From: Phyllobacterium zundukense
GTDB taxonomy: Bacteria > Pseudomonadota > Alphaproteobacteria > Rhizobiales > Rhizobiaceae
DNA length: 64,000 bases
Direction of reading: 5' to 3'
Assembly: GCF_025452195.1 (NCBI RefSeq)
Contig: NZ_CP104973.1
Span: 1,967,001-2,031,000 of the forward strand
A program made the position numbers and the translations under genes. This document shows positions 31,706-40,116 of the stretch, piece after piece (the first letter of the stretch is position 1; every line of letters starts with the position of its first letter). The notes beneath the pieces are model-generated. The model was not told the DNA's origin, ran no database searches, and saw only the letters and a program-made list of their open reading frames with translations.

Positions 31706-33124
31706 TCAATTTGCTTCCGTCCAGGGGCCATGAAAATCGCCTTCCTCGCCGATCCGTTTGAAGCCATGCGCACCGAAGAAATCGCGCTGAGCCTGGATGA
31801 GGTTAGCTGTACCGCGCGCCTGCCGGAAGCTATCAAAATAGCCTAGCGCAGCCGCGAGCGCCGGGGTTGGCAGACCTGCGAGAGCGGCTTCAGCGACCAC
31901 CTTGCGCAACGATTGCGACCCGGTTTTCATCCGTTCGACGAAAGCCGGCGCGAGCAGCAGATTTTTACCCTCACTGCCTTCAAAGGCAGCGGCGATCTGG
32001 TCGAGGAATTGCGAGCGGATGATGCAGCCGGCGCGCCAGATGCGTGCGGTGGTGGCGAGCGGAATATTCCAGCCATGTTCCTTTGACGCGCCGGCCATGA
32101 CATCGAAGCCTTGGGCGTAGGCTGCGATCTTTCCAGCGAGCAAACCCTCTTCCAGTGCGTTGATGAACGCCTGGCCGCCATCCAAGAGCCTGGCGGTGGC
32201 GAGATCACCATAGGCTTTGGAGGCCTCGCTTCGCTCCGTGACCAGCGATGAGATCGAGCGGGCAGCGACTGCTGCTTCGATACCCGTTGCCGGGATGCCG
32301 AGCATCTGCGCTTCGATAGCGGCCCAGCGTCCTGTCCCCTTTTGGCCGGCGCTATCGAGGATGACGTCGACTGCGGGTTTTCCGGTCTTCTTGTCTGTCG
32401 CGAGCAATACCTTGGCAGTGATCTCGATGAGGTAGGAATTCAGCGGGCCGGCATTCCATGTTTCGAAAATCCTGCCGATTGCCTCAGGTGTCAGGCCGAG
32501 CCCGTCACGCAGCACGCCGTAGACTTCTGCAATCATCTGCATATCGGCATATTCAATGCCGTTGTGGATCGTCTTTACAAAATGTCCGGCACCATCTGGC
32601 CCGAGCAGCGCGGAGCAGGATTCGCCCTCATACTTCGCTGAAATTGCCGTCAGCACGGGCTCTATGCGGGCGTAGGATTCAGGTGTGCCGCCGACCATGA
32701 TCGACGGGCCATGCCGCGCGCCTTCTTCGCCGCCAGAAACGCCCATGCCAACGAATGTCGGATCGTTTGGTCCGAGTTCGGCAAGACGCCGTACGGTATC
32801 ATGGAAGTTGGCATTGCCGGCATCGATGATGATGTCCTCCTTGGCGAGGAACGGCTTCAGCGCGGCAATCTGCTCGTCGACGGCTTCTCCGGCTTTGACC
32901 ATCAAGATGATCGGTCGCGGTGCGCGGATATTCTTCGCGAGATCTTCCAGTGTTTCGCAAGGGATGATCTGGTTTTTCAGGCTACCAGCCTCTTCGTAGA
33001 ACTCGTGAATCTTTGCCACTGTCCTGTTGAAAACCGCGACACGATAACCGTTTTCAGCGATATTGAGCGCCAGATTGGCACCCATGACGCCAAGGCCGAT
33101 CAACCCGATGTCAGCTTGCTGCAT
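31706..33124 (-). CDS. gnd: 6-phosphogluconate dehydrogenase, decarboxylating
   Basis: The 472-aa NADP enzyme converts 6-phosphogluconate to ribulose-5-phosphate and CO2. It has the N-terminal dinucleotide motif IGLGVMGANLALNIAENGY, VGMGVSGGEEGARHGPSIM, the catalytic Lys in HFVKTIHNGIEYADMQ and QKGTGRWAAIEAQMLGIP. The full length and C-terminal tail (ANLIQAQRDFFGAHGFKRI) match the long-chain form. The gene is alone, with about 380 bp of non-coding DNA upstream. With eda it provides alternative routes for 6-phosphogluconate. Confidence 0.96.
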   Translation of the reverse strand: MQQADIGLIGLGVMGANLALNIAENGYRVAVFNRTVAKIHEFYEEAGSLKNQIIPCETLEDLAKNIRAPRPIILMVKAGEAVDEQIAALKPFLAKEDIIIDAGNANFHDTVRRLAELGPNDPTFVGMGVSGGEEGARHGPSIMVGGTPESYARIEPVLTAISAKYEGESCSALLGPDGAGHFVKTIHNGIEYADMQMIAEVYGVLRDGLGLTPEAIGRIFETWNAGPLNSYLIEITAKVLLATDKKTGKPAVDVILDSAGQKGTGRWAAIEAQMLGIPATGIEAAVAARSISSLVTERSEASKAYGDLATARLLDGGQAFINALEEGLLAGKIAAYAQGFDVMAGASKEHGWNIPLATTARIWRAGCIIRSQFLDQIAAAFEGSEGKNLLLAPAFVERMKTGSQSLRKVVAEAALAGLPTPALAAALGYFDSFRQARGTANLIQAQRDFFGAHGFKRIGEEGDFHGPWTEAN

Positions 33125-33508
33125 GATTTTTGTCCTTGCTTATTTCGACGCTTGGGCTCGAAGGGACGTCTTCGACCCGGGATGAGCATTTGTATATCAA
33201 CGAGCACCGGCGGCAATGGGTAGACCAAATTTTGTCTATTCAGAGCCATTCTGCTGGAGGGAATTTGGTTCAAGGTCAAGGAGTTTGGCGAGACCGATGT
33301 CTTTCCATCGGACGATGCCGAAGCCCGATGGATTTGGACCAAATTCACCCGGCCCTTCGGGTTTCCGGCTGGCGGACACCCACTTTGTCAGGCGGCTTCG
33401 TCCGATGGATAAACATCGGCCTCGTCACCTTCCGCATGGATTGTCTCGCCATCCGAGAAACAGAACTGGCTTTGAATAAACAAAACTTGCTCTGGTTGCA
33501 TTCACAAT
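33125..33508. other. Intergenic region between gnd and the RpiR gene
   Basis: About 384 bases. Frames open on both strands but none has a ribosome site or family-like sequence. A small hairpin is present near 33345-33375 (CGGCCCTTCGGGTTTCCGGC). It should hold the gnd promoter and the end of the RpiR transcript. No repeat shared with the rest of the window was found. Confidence 0.35.
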
Positions 33509-34342
33509 CTAATTATCACGCAGCTTTTCCATGTCGCGGATGCGTGTCGCGCTGCTCTTTTCCAATTTGCGGGTCACTTCTGCGATCAAGGTCTCGGCCA
33601 CAAGGAAGAGCGTTGCAGACGAATCCCAGGGCGAGGGCACGGCGGTCCGGCCTGCAATGACGTGGCGGGCGAAGCGGGCTATGGGCGAAAGCCATTGATC
33701 GGTGATCAGGACAATCTCGACACCGCGCGCCTGTGCTTTTTCAGCAAAGCGGACCAGGCTGTGCTGGTAGCGGCGGATATCGAAGATGACGAGGACATCC
33801 TTCTTGCCCATGTCGATCAGATGGTCGCGCCAGTGGCTTTCCTGGCCAGTGAGATGGGTGACCCCAGGTCGCGTGATCTTGAGATGGGCCGCCATGTATC
33901 TGGCAATCGGATCGGTAAAACGACCTCCCAGAAGATAGACGCGAGCACGGTTGCGGCTGATGGCGTCGGTCACATCATCCAATTGTTGTGCCGAAAGATG
34001 CTGGAAGGTCTCGCGAATATTCTCGATTGCTGCTTCCATGAGCGGGAACGCGGCGCTGCCCTTTGAAGGCTGGATCGCGCTCGCGCGGTTCCATGGCGAT
34101 TGCACCTGCGCTGCCAGTTCCTCCTGAAGCGCTCCCTGAAAATCCGGGTAGCTCTGGAAGCCAAGCCGGGCAACAAAGCGTAGAATCGTCGGTGAACTGA
34201 CGCCGGCCTGAGTCGAAAACTCGGCCACAGTACGCAAGCCAATCAACGGATAATTGGCGATCAACGTCTGCGCGGCCTTGCGTTCCGATGCGGGCATTGC
34301 GTCGATTTTCTCAGCTATCAGCTCGGAAATGCTGGTGGTCAT
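33509..34342 (-). CDS. MurR/RpiR-family transcriptional regulator
   Basis: The 277-aa protein has an N-terminal HTH_6 domain (PLIGLRTVAEFSTQAGVSSP and TILRFVARLGFQSYPDFQ) and a C-terminal SIS domain (about 125-255; YLLGGRFTDPIARYMAAHL, DVLVIFDIRRYQ, VLITDQWLSPIA). RpiR proteins bind phosphosugar-like ligands through the SIS domain, though some control amine or amino-acid catabolism. ATG 34342 follows GGGGGAA at proper spacing; 31 codons of upstream open frame are part of a repeat. It is divergent from the catabolic genes starting at 34607 and is their likely regulator. Confidence 0.9.
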   Translation of the reverse strand: MTTSISELIAEKIDAMPASERKAAQTLIANYPLIGLRTVAEFSTQAGVSSPTILRFVARLGFQSYPDFQGALQEELAAQVQSPWNRASAIQPSKGSAAFPLMEAAIENIRETFQHLSAQQLDDVTDAISRNRARVYLLGGRFTDPIARYMAAHLKITRPGVTHLTGQESHWRDHLIDMGKKDVLVIFDIRRYQHSLVRFAEKAQARGVEIVLITDQWLSPIARFARHVIAGRTAVPSPWDSSATLFLVAETLIAEVTRKLEKSSATRIRDMEKLRDN

Positions 34343-34365
34343 CGATGTTTCCCCCGTTATTCGCG

Positions 34366-34469
34366 CCATGGCGGCCTGCAAATGGCGCTTTTCTGCGATC
34401 TGGTGTTCATGGACTTCAAGTCCACTGCGCTCCATTTCTCGAAAATCACCATGTTCGGCTCGCCATGAT
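34366..34469. repeat. Family B palindromic element, copy 3
   Basis: Arms CATGGCGGCCTGCAAATGGC and, reverse-complemented from the right, CATGGCGAGCCGAACATGG. Inner parts GCTTTTCTGCGATCTGGTG and GATTTTCGAGAAATGGAGCG flank the centre TTCATGGACTTCAAGTCCAC. It lies in the divergent promoter region just upstream of the RpiR gene, so it could affect either transcript. Confidence 0.72.
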
Positions 34470-34606
34470 CACGTATCTCGACACAGTCAAATTTCCAGAG
34501 TTCTGATTTTCGGATTTGACAATCTTGCCTGTTATGTATCAAATCATACGAGAGCGGAAATAAAAACAAAAAATGTAACGTAAGATACAGTTGCCGAAGA
34601 GGGCAG

Positions 34607-35441
34607 ATGAGCCAACGTCTTTCTCAGAGGACGCCGCGGACAGTGGCAAATGACTGGAATCCAGTCCGGGTATCGAACCCCGACGGGCGCTCGCAGTTTG
34701 TCATCCTTTGCGACCATGCCTCCAACTACATTCCTGATGGCTTCGGCACGCTTGGCCTCGATCCGGACGACTTGCAGAAACATATTGCCTGGGACCCAGG
34801 CGCGTTGGGCGTCAGTCAGGTAATGAGCCGGGAGCTCGACGCGGCACTGGTCGAATCCTGCGTGTCGCGCCTCATCATCGATTGCAACCGCCCGCTCGAT
34901 GCGCCGGACCTGGTGCCGTCGTTGAGTGAGGCGACAACGATTCCCGGCAATGTGGATCTGGATGAATCAGCCAAATCGCAGCGGGTAGCACTTTCGCATA
35001 AGCCATATCACGCGGCCATCGAGAAACTGGCAGATGAGCGGGCAACCACAGGCCTGCCTGATCCGATCTATGTGGCGGTGCATTCCTATACGCCCGTCTA
35101 TCGTGGGGTGACCCGTGCCTGGCACATCGGCATCATTCATGATGCCGATGACAGGGTTGCCGCGCCATTGATTGCCGGGCTGCAGGCGTTGAGTGAGTTC
35201 AATGTCGGCATCAATGAACCTTATTCACCGGCAGACCGTGTCTATTATACGCTGGAGAGACACGCTTCTGCTTTTGGATTACCCGCTGTGATGATCGAGA
35301 TTCTGAAACGATCTGATCACGACAGCTCAAGAAGAGAAGGCGTGGGGCGGGCTGCTCTCAGGCCTTCTGCGCGACATCGTACAAAACCTGCCTTCGGGAA
35401 TGGCGGGAATATCAAAGAAGGAAACGGTAAACGGGAAGTAG
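34607..35441 (+). pseudogene. N-formylglutamate amidohydrolase-family hydrolase, frameshifted near C-terminus
   Basis: The frame opens at ATG 34607 and matches the FGase family: FVILCDHASNYIPDGFGTLG, HIAWDPGALGVSQVMSRELD, VSRLIIDCNRPLDAPDLVPS, SYTPVYRGVTRAWHIGIIHD and VGINEPYSPADRVYYTLERH. After VMIEIL it shifts into a basic nonsense tail to 35473. The normal end (LITTAQEEKAWGGLLSGLLR, then DIVQNLPSGMAG) lies in another frame and stops at 35441. One A too many in AAA 35306-35308 explains it. Family members deformylate N-formylglutamate; in this setting hydrolysis of a gamma-glutamyl amide is an alternative. It could be partly active, as the break is past residue 230 of about 277. Confidence 0.8.
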
Positions 35442-35509
35442 GGGCATGCAGCTCCCAACAGGGCGGTATCTGACGTTGGAACTCTTTTAAAGAATAATAG
35501 GGGAACGTG

Positions 35510-37063
35510 ATGACACACCATGATTATACGGACACTGACAAGCTGGAGGACGTAAAGGTCCTGCACGGCATGGGCTATGCCCAGGAACTGGAACGGCGAA
35601 TGAGCCGTTTTTCGAACTTCGCAATATCATTCTCGATCATCTGCATCCTGTCCGGCGGTATCAATTCGCTGGCACAGGCTACTTCCGGCGCCGGCGGCGC
35701 GGCGATCGGCATCGGCTGGCCGCTTGGCTGCCTTGTCTCCGCGGTTTTCGCCATCGCCATGGCACAGATCAGCTCCGCCTACCCGACTGCAGGCGGGCTT
35801 TATCACTGGGGTTCCATCCTCGGCAATCGCGGTACTGGCTGGCTGACCGCCTGGTTCAACCTGCTTGGTCTCATCACCGTTCTGGGCGCCATCAATGTCG
35901 GTACCTACTACTTCTTCATAGGCGCCTTCGGTGGTTATCTAGGAATAGAGGATTCTACGACGGTGCGGATCATATTCCTTGCCATCCTGACGGGATTGCA
36001 GGCGCTCATCAATCATATGGGCATTGGCTTGACCGCCAAGCTTACCGACTTTTCGGGCTATCTCATCTTCGTCACTGCAATCGCACTTTCGGTCGTGTGC
36101 CTTGCCGTTGCGGACAGCTATGACATTGGCCGCCTCTTCACCTTCTCCAACTATTCCGGTGAAGCCGGTGGCAATGTCTGGCCGAGCACGTCCGGTGTAT
36201 GGGTTTTCCTGCTTGGCCTGTTGCTGCCGATCTACACGATCACTGGCTATGATGCATCTGCGCATACGTCGGAAGAAACCGTGAAGGCGGCTCATTCCGT
36301 ACCGCGTGGCATGGTGTCGTCGGTGCTGTGGTCTGCAGTCTTCGGTTACATCATGCTCTGCTCGTTCGTGCTCATGATCCCTGACATGAACGCGGCTGCC
36401 GCCCAAGGCTGGAACGTCTTCTTCTGGGCGATGGGCGAACAGGTCAACCCGCTGATCAAGGATATTCTCTACTTCCTGATCTTCATCTGCCAGTTCCTGT
36501 GCGGACTTGCGACGGTCACTTCCGTCTCGCGCATGATCTTCGCCTTTGCCCGAGACAAGGGACTTCCCGGCTCCAGTGCCTTGTCGAAAGTCAGCCCGCA
36601 GCACCGCACTCCGGTCGCTGCGATCTGGACAGGCTCGATCCTCTCGGTCCTGTTTGTCTGGGGCTCGTCGCTTGTGTCGATAGGCGAAACACCGGTCTAT
36701 ACGATCGTCGTTTCCTGCACGGTCATCTTCCTCTTCTTCTCGTTCGCCATTCCGATTGCGCTGGGTTTCTTTGCCTGGGGCACGCCGAAATGGGACAAGA
36801 TGGGGCCTTGGAATCTGGGCGAGGGCACGTTCAAGCTCTTTGCGGTGCTTTCAGCGCTCGCGATGGCCTTGATCTTCATCATTGGCATTCAGCCGCCAAA
36901 TGAATGGGCGCTCTACATCACTGTTGGCTTCCTGATCGTCACTGCAATCGTCTGGTACGGGTTCGAGAAGCGCCGCTTCCGCGGACCACCCATCGGCGAC
37001 GAAGTTGCCAGGCGCGCCGCGGAAATCGCGGCAGCGGAAAAGGCAGTCGGCGAACGAACCTGA
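35510..37063 (+). CDS. APC-superfamily amino acid/amine permease
   Basis: The 517-aa inner-membrane protein has about 12 helices. The N-terminal MGYAQELERRMSRFSNFAIS with SGGINSLAQA, AYPTAGGLYHWGSILGNRGT and ITGYDASAHTSEETVKAAHS are typical of the amino acid/choline transporter group that includes GABA and choline permeases. ATG 35510 follows AGGGGAA; an adjacent GTG would add one residue. It is the importer of the catabolic set and is followed by a strong terminator, so the ligase gene has its own promoter or depends on read-through. The substrate is likely an amine or amino acid; it is not directly readable. Confidence 0.9.
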   Translation: MTHHDYTDTDKLEDVKVLHGMGYAQELERRMSRFSNFAISFSIICILSGGINSLAQATSGAGGAAIGIGWPLGCLVSAVFAIAMAQISSAYPTAGGLYHWGSILGNRGTGWLTAWFNLLGLITVLGAINVGTYYFFIGAFGGYLGIEDSTTVRIIFLAILTGLQALINHMGIGLTAKLTDFSGYLIFVTAIALSVVCLAVADSYDIGRLFTFSNYSGEAGGNVWPSTSGVWVFLLGLLLPIYTITGYDASAHTSEETVKAAHSVPRGMVSSVLWSAVFGYIMLCSFVLMIPDMNAAAAQGWNVFFWAMGEQVNPLIKDILYFLIFICQFLCGLATVTSVSRMIFAFARDKGLPGSSALSKVSPQHRTPVAAIWTGSILSVLFVWGSSLVSIGETPVYTIVVSCTVIFLFFSFAIPIALGFFAWGTPKWDKMGPWNLGEGTFKLFAVLSALAMALIFIIGIQPPNEWALYITVGFLIVTAIVWYGFEKRRFRGPPIGDEVARRAAEIAAAEKAVGERT

Positions 37064-37070
37064 TTTCAAG

Positions 37071-37112
37071 AAAAGGGGCGACCGGCTTGGCGCCGGTCGC
37101 CCCTTTTATTTT
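37071..37112 (+). terminator. Rho-independent terminator after the permease gene
   Basis: AAAAGGGGCGACCGG pairs with CCGGTCGCCCCTTTT around the loop CTTGGCG, then ATTTT. It is an almost perfect 15-bp stem and among the strongest terminator-like structures in the window. It splits the permease from the ligase gene. Confidence 0.85.
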
Positions 37113-37142
37113 GACCCGCAGTGATATTTCAAAGGAAAGAGT

Positions 37143-38513
37143 ATGCCCGGACACTGGAGTTTCGACGAATTAAAGCGCCACGTAACCAATGGCGAGATTG
37201 ATACAGTTCTGGCCTGCTTTGTGGACATGCAGGGCCGGCTGATCGGCAAGCGGTTCCACGCTACCTATTTCGTTGAATCCGCCCACGACGAGACCCATGG
37301 CTGCAATTACCTGCTCGCCAACGATATCGATATGGAGCCTGTGCCGGGCTACAAGGCTGCCAGCTGGAAACAGGGCTATGGCGATTTCATCATCAAGCCG
37401 GACCTTTCGACGATCCGCCATATTCCATGGCTGGAAAAGTGCGCACTGGTATTATGCGATATTCTCGATCACCATCACCATGAGGACCTGGCGCATTCGC
37501 CGCGCAGTATCCTGAAGCGTCAGCTTGCCCGGCTCAAAGAGCGTGGCTACCTCGCTTATTTTGCCTCGGAACTCGAATTCTATCTCTTTGACGAGACCTA
37601 CGAGACTGCTCGTGGCAAGCACTGGAAGGGCATGAATACGGCGTCGCCCTATATCCAGGATTATGTGATCCAGATGACCACCAAGGAAGACGCGGTAATG
37701 CGGGCTATCCGCAACGGGCTGTTCGATGCCGGTATTCCCGTCGAGAATTCCAAGGGCGAATGGGGACCTGGTCAGGAAGAGATCAATGTGCGCTATGCGG
37801 AAGCACTGGAAATGGCCGACCGCCATGTAATCATGAAGAACGGCTGCAAGGAAATCGCCACCCAGATGGGCAAGGCGATCACCTTCATGGCCAAGTACGA
37901 TTACTCATTGGCCGGAAGCTCCAGCCATGTCCACAACTCCCTGTGGAGCGCCGATGGCAAGACGCCGCTGTTCTATGACAAGAAGGCGGAACACACGATG
38001 TCGCCACTGATGCGGCAGTGGGTAGCCGGGCAGCTGAAATACGCCGACGACTTCACCTATTTCCTTGCGCCGTATATCAACTCCTACAAGCGCTTTCAGG
38101 CAGGCACCTTTGCGCCTACGAAGAATGTGTGGAGTCTCGACAATCGCACCGCCGGTTTCCGTCTCTGCGGCGAGGGCACGAAAGGTATCCGTATCGAGTG
38201 CCGCATCGGCGGCGCCGATCTCAACCCATATCTAGCCTTTGCCGGGCTGATCGCTTCAGGTCTTGCCGGAATCGACGAGAAGCTGGAACTCGGCAAGCCA
38301 TTCCAGGGCGACGCCTACGGCGGCGCTCGCCTGAGGGAAATCCCGAAGACGCTGCGTGACGCTACGGAAACACTTTCCCGCTCGAAAATGCTGAAGGCGG
38401 CGTTGGGTGAGGATGTCGTTGAGCACTATGTCCACACCGCCAAATGGGAACAGTTCGAATATGACCGCCGGGTGACCGACTGGGAGTTGCATCGCGGCTT
38501 CGAACGGTATTGA
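37143..38513 (+). CDS. Glutamine-synthetase-like gamma-glutamyl-amine ligase (PuuA/GlnA3/IpuC type)
   Basis: The 456-aa protein has both GS domains: beta-grasp (about 1-110; VLACFVDMQGRLIGKRFHAT) and catalytic (FASELEFYLF, NSKGEWGPGQEEIN, AGSSSHVHNSLW with the ATP/glutamate His, and NRTAGFRLCGEGTKGIRIEC with the Arg residues, then GADLNPYLA). It lacks the features of housekeeping GlnA such as the usual N-terminus and adenylylation region. In this family it ligates glutamate to an amine (putrescine, ethanolamine, isopropylamine). Permease upstream and dehydrogenases downstream fit that role. AAGGAAAG precedes ATG 37143. The actual amine is unknown. Confidence 0.85.
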   Translation: MPGHWSFDELKRHVTNGEIDTVLACFVDMQGRLIGKRFHATYFVESAHDETHGCNYLLANDIDMEPVPGYKAASWKQGYGDFIIKPDLSTIRHIPWLEKCALVLCDILDHHHHEDLAHSPRSILKRQLARLKERGYLAYFASELEFYLFDETYETARGKHWKGMNTASPYIQDYVIQMTTKEDAVMRAIRNGLFDAGIPVENSKGEWGPGQEEINVRYAEALEMADRHVIMKNGCKEIATQMGKAITFMAKYDYSLAGSSSHVHNSLWSADGKTPLFYDKKAEHTMSPLMRQWVAGQLKYADDFTYFLAPYINSYKRFQAGTFAPTKNVWSLDNRTAGFRLCGEGTKGIRIECRIGGADLNPYLAFAGLIASGLAGIDEKLELGKPFQGDAYGGARLREIPKTLRDATETLSRSKMLKAALGEDVVEHYVHTAKWEQFEYDRRVTDWELHRGFERY

Positions 38514-38546
38514 AGAACCAGAGATCAAGAACGCAGAGGTTTTGCC

Positions 38547-39932
38547 ATGACCGAGACGGTCAAATTGATTACCCCGATCGACGGCTCCGTCTATGCGGAA
38601 CGTCCTGTCGCTACCGACAAGGCCATCGACGCGGCTGTTGAATCCGCAAAACAGGCGCAGGCGGACTGGGCCCAGACCAGTATCGCAGAACGAGGCCGGT
38701 TATGCCTGGTGGCGCTCGACGCATTGCTCGCCATGAATGACGAGATTGTGCCGGAGATTGCCTGGCAGATGGGCCGGCCGGTACGTTATGGCGGTGAAAA
38801 GGGCGGTGTGGAAGAGCGCACGCGCTACATGGTCAAGATTGCCGAAACGGCGCTGGCTCCAGTCGTCGAAAACGACAGGCCGGGCTTTCGCCGTTACATC
38901 AAGCACGTTTCGCTCGGCGTCGTCATGGTCATCGCGCCGTGGAACTACCCCTATCTCACTGCGGTCAACACGATCATTCCGGCACTGATGGCAGGCAACA
39001 GCGTTATCCTGAAACACGCAGCGCAGACGCTGCTTGTCGGCGAGCGTTTCGCACAGGCGTTCGAGAAGGCCGGCTTGCCGAAAGGCGTGTTCCAGAACAT
39101 CGTTCTGAGCCACGCGCAAACCGAAAAATTGCTGGCTTCGGGGAAGATCGATCACGTGAATTTCACCGGTTCGGTCGGTGGCGGGCGCGCTATCGAGAAG
39201 GCGGCTGCAGGAACTTTCATGACGTTGGGGCTAGAGCTTGGCGGGAAGGACCCGGCCTATGTACTGCCGGACGTCAATCTCGACCATGCCGTTGCCAATC
39301 TCGTCGACGGCGCCTTCTTCAATTCCGGCCAATGCTGCTGTGGCATCGAGCGCATTTATGTGCACGAGCATGTTTATGACCGGTTTGTCGATGGGTTCAT
39401 CGATCTTACCAAGCAATATGTCGTCGGCAACCCGCTTGATGCAGCAACGACCATGGGCCCTATGGCGCAGACGCGCTTTGCCGATCTCGTGCGCGAGCAG
39501 AAGGCCGAAGCCTTGCGCAAGGGTGCAAAGGCGCATGTCGACATGAGCGTTGCCAATGACAAGGCCGGTTCGCCCTACCTTGCGCCGGAAGTGTTGACCG
39601 GTGTCGACCATCAGATGAGCGTGATGCGGGAGGAGAGCTTTGGTCCGATCGTCGGCATCATGAAGGTGCGCAATGACGAAGAGGCCGTGGCGTTGATGAA
39701 TGACAGCCAGTACGGGCTGACAGCCTCGTTGTGGACGACCGACACGGACCATGCCGCGGATATCGGCGACAGGATCGAAACCGGCACGGTATTCATGAAC
39801 CGTTGCGATTACATCGACCCGGCGCTGGTCTGGACCGGCGTCAAGGAGACGGGCAAGGGCGCGGCGATGTCGGCTATCGGCTATGGCAATTTGACGAGGC
39901 CCAAATCCTATCATTTGCGTGAAGAGATTTAA
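38547..39932 (+). CDS. NAD(P)-dependent aldehyde dehydrogenase
   Basis: The 461-aa cytosolic enzyme has the general-base Glu in LGLELGGKDPAYVLPD (about residue 232), the nucleophile Cys within NSGQCCCGIERIYVHE (about residue 266), VIAPWNYPYLTAVN for cofactor binding and EESFGPIVGIMKV. The length is slightly short of the common 480-500 aa and fits ALDHs of the succinate-semialdehyde or gamma-glutamyl-aldehyde type. It lies 33 nt after the ligase gene with AGAGG as ribosome site, hence the same operon. It would oxidise a gamma-glutamyl-aminoaldehyde to the acid in the proposed pathway. Confidence 0.93.
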   Translation: MTETVKLITPIDGSVYAERPVATDKAIDAAVESAKQAQADWAQTSIAERGRLCLVALDALLAMNDEIVPEIAWQMGRPVRYGGEKGGVEERTRYMVKIAETALAPVVENDRPGFRRYIKHVSLGVVMVIAPWNYPYLTAVNTIIPALMAGNSVILKHAAQTLLVGERFAQAFEKAGLPKGVFQNIVLSHAQTEKLLASGKIDHVNFTGSVGGGRAIEKAAAGTFMTLGLELGGKDPAYVLPDVNLDHAVANLVDGAFFNSGQCCCGIERIYVHEHVYDRFVDGFIDLTKQYVVGNPLDAATTMGPMAQTRFADLVREQKAEALRKGAKAHVDMSVANDKAGSPYLAPEVLTGVDHQMSVMREESFGPIVGIMKVRNDEEAVALMNDSQYGLTASLWTTDTDHAADIGDRIETGTVFMNRCDYIDPALVWTGVKETGKGAAMSAIGYGNLTRPKSYHLREEI

Positions 39933-39949
39933 CGATCAGCATGACTGCT

Positions 39950-40073
39950 GTGCGTGGTTCGACAAGCTCACCATGAGGGAAGTGGTGGATTGCAAGGAGT
40001 CAAGATCTGCAACGTTGGCGATTGTCGTTGCAACACTCTACCTCCCTCATGGTGAGCTTGTCGAACCACGCAC
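39950..40073. repeat. Family A palindromic element, copy 4
   Basis: 124 bp with arms GTGCGTGGTTCGACAAGCTC and GAGCTTGTCGAACCACGCAC plus CACCATGAGGGA and TCCCTCATGGTG. The loop shares GATTGCAAGGAG, TCTGCAACGTTGGCGATTGT with copy 3. It is unusual in lying inside an operon, between aldehyde and alcohol dehydrogenase genes, where a stable RNA hairpin could separate their expression. Confidence 0.9.
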
Positions 40074-40116
40074 AATAGAAGTTTCAACTTTTTCGACTTT
40101 CAAAAGAGACCCTGAC

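Noticed and set aside
33130..33660. Open frame of 176 aa between gnd and the RpiR gene
   Set aside because: It overlaps the end of the RpiR gene antisense, has no ribosome site and no family likeness.
19638..40073. CRISPR-like array from the repeated palindromes
   Set aside because: Copies are kilobases apart, each a single long hairpin with no regular spacers and no cas genes.
39919..40116. N-terminal extension of the alcohol dehydrogenase
   Set aside because: The open frame runs through a family A repeat; the family N-terminus begins at ATG 40117.
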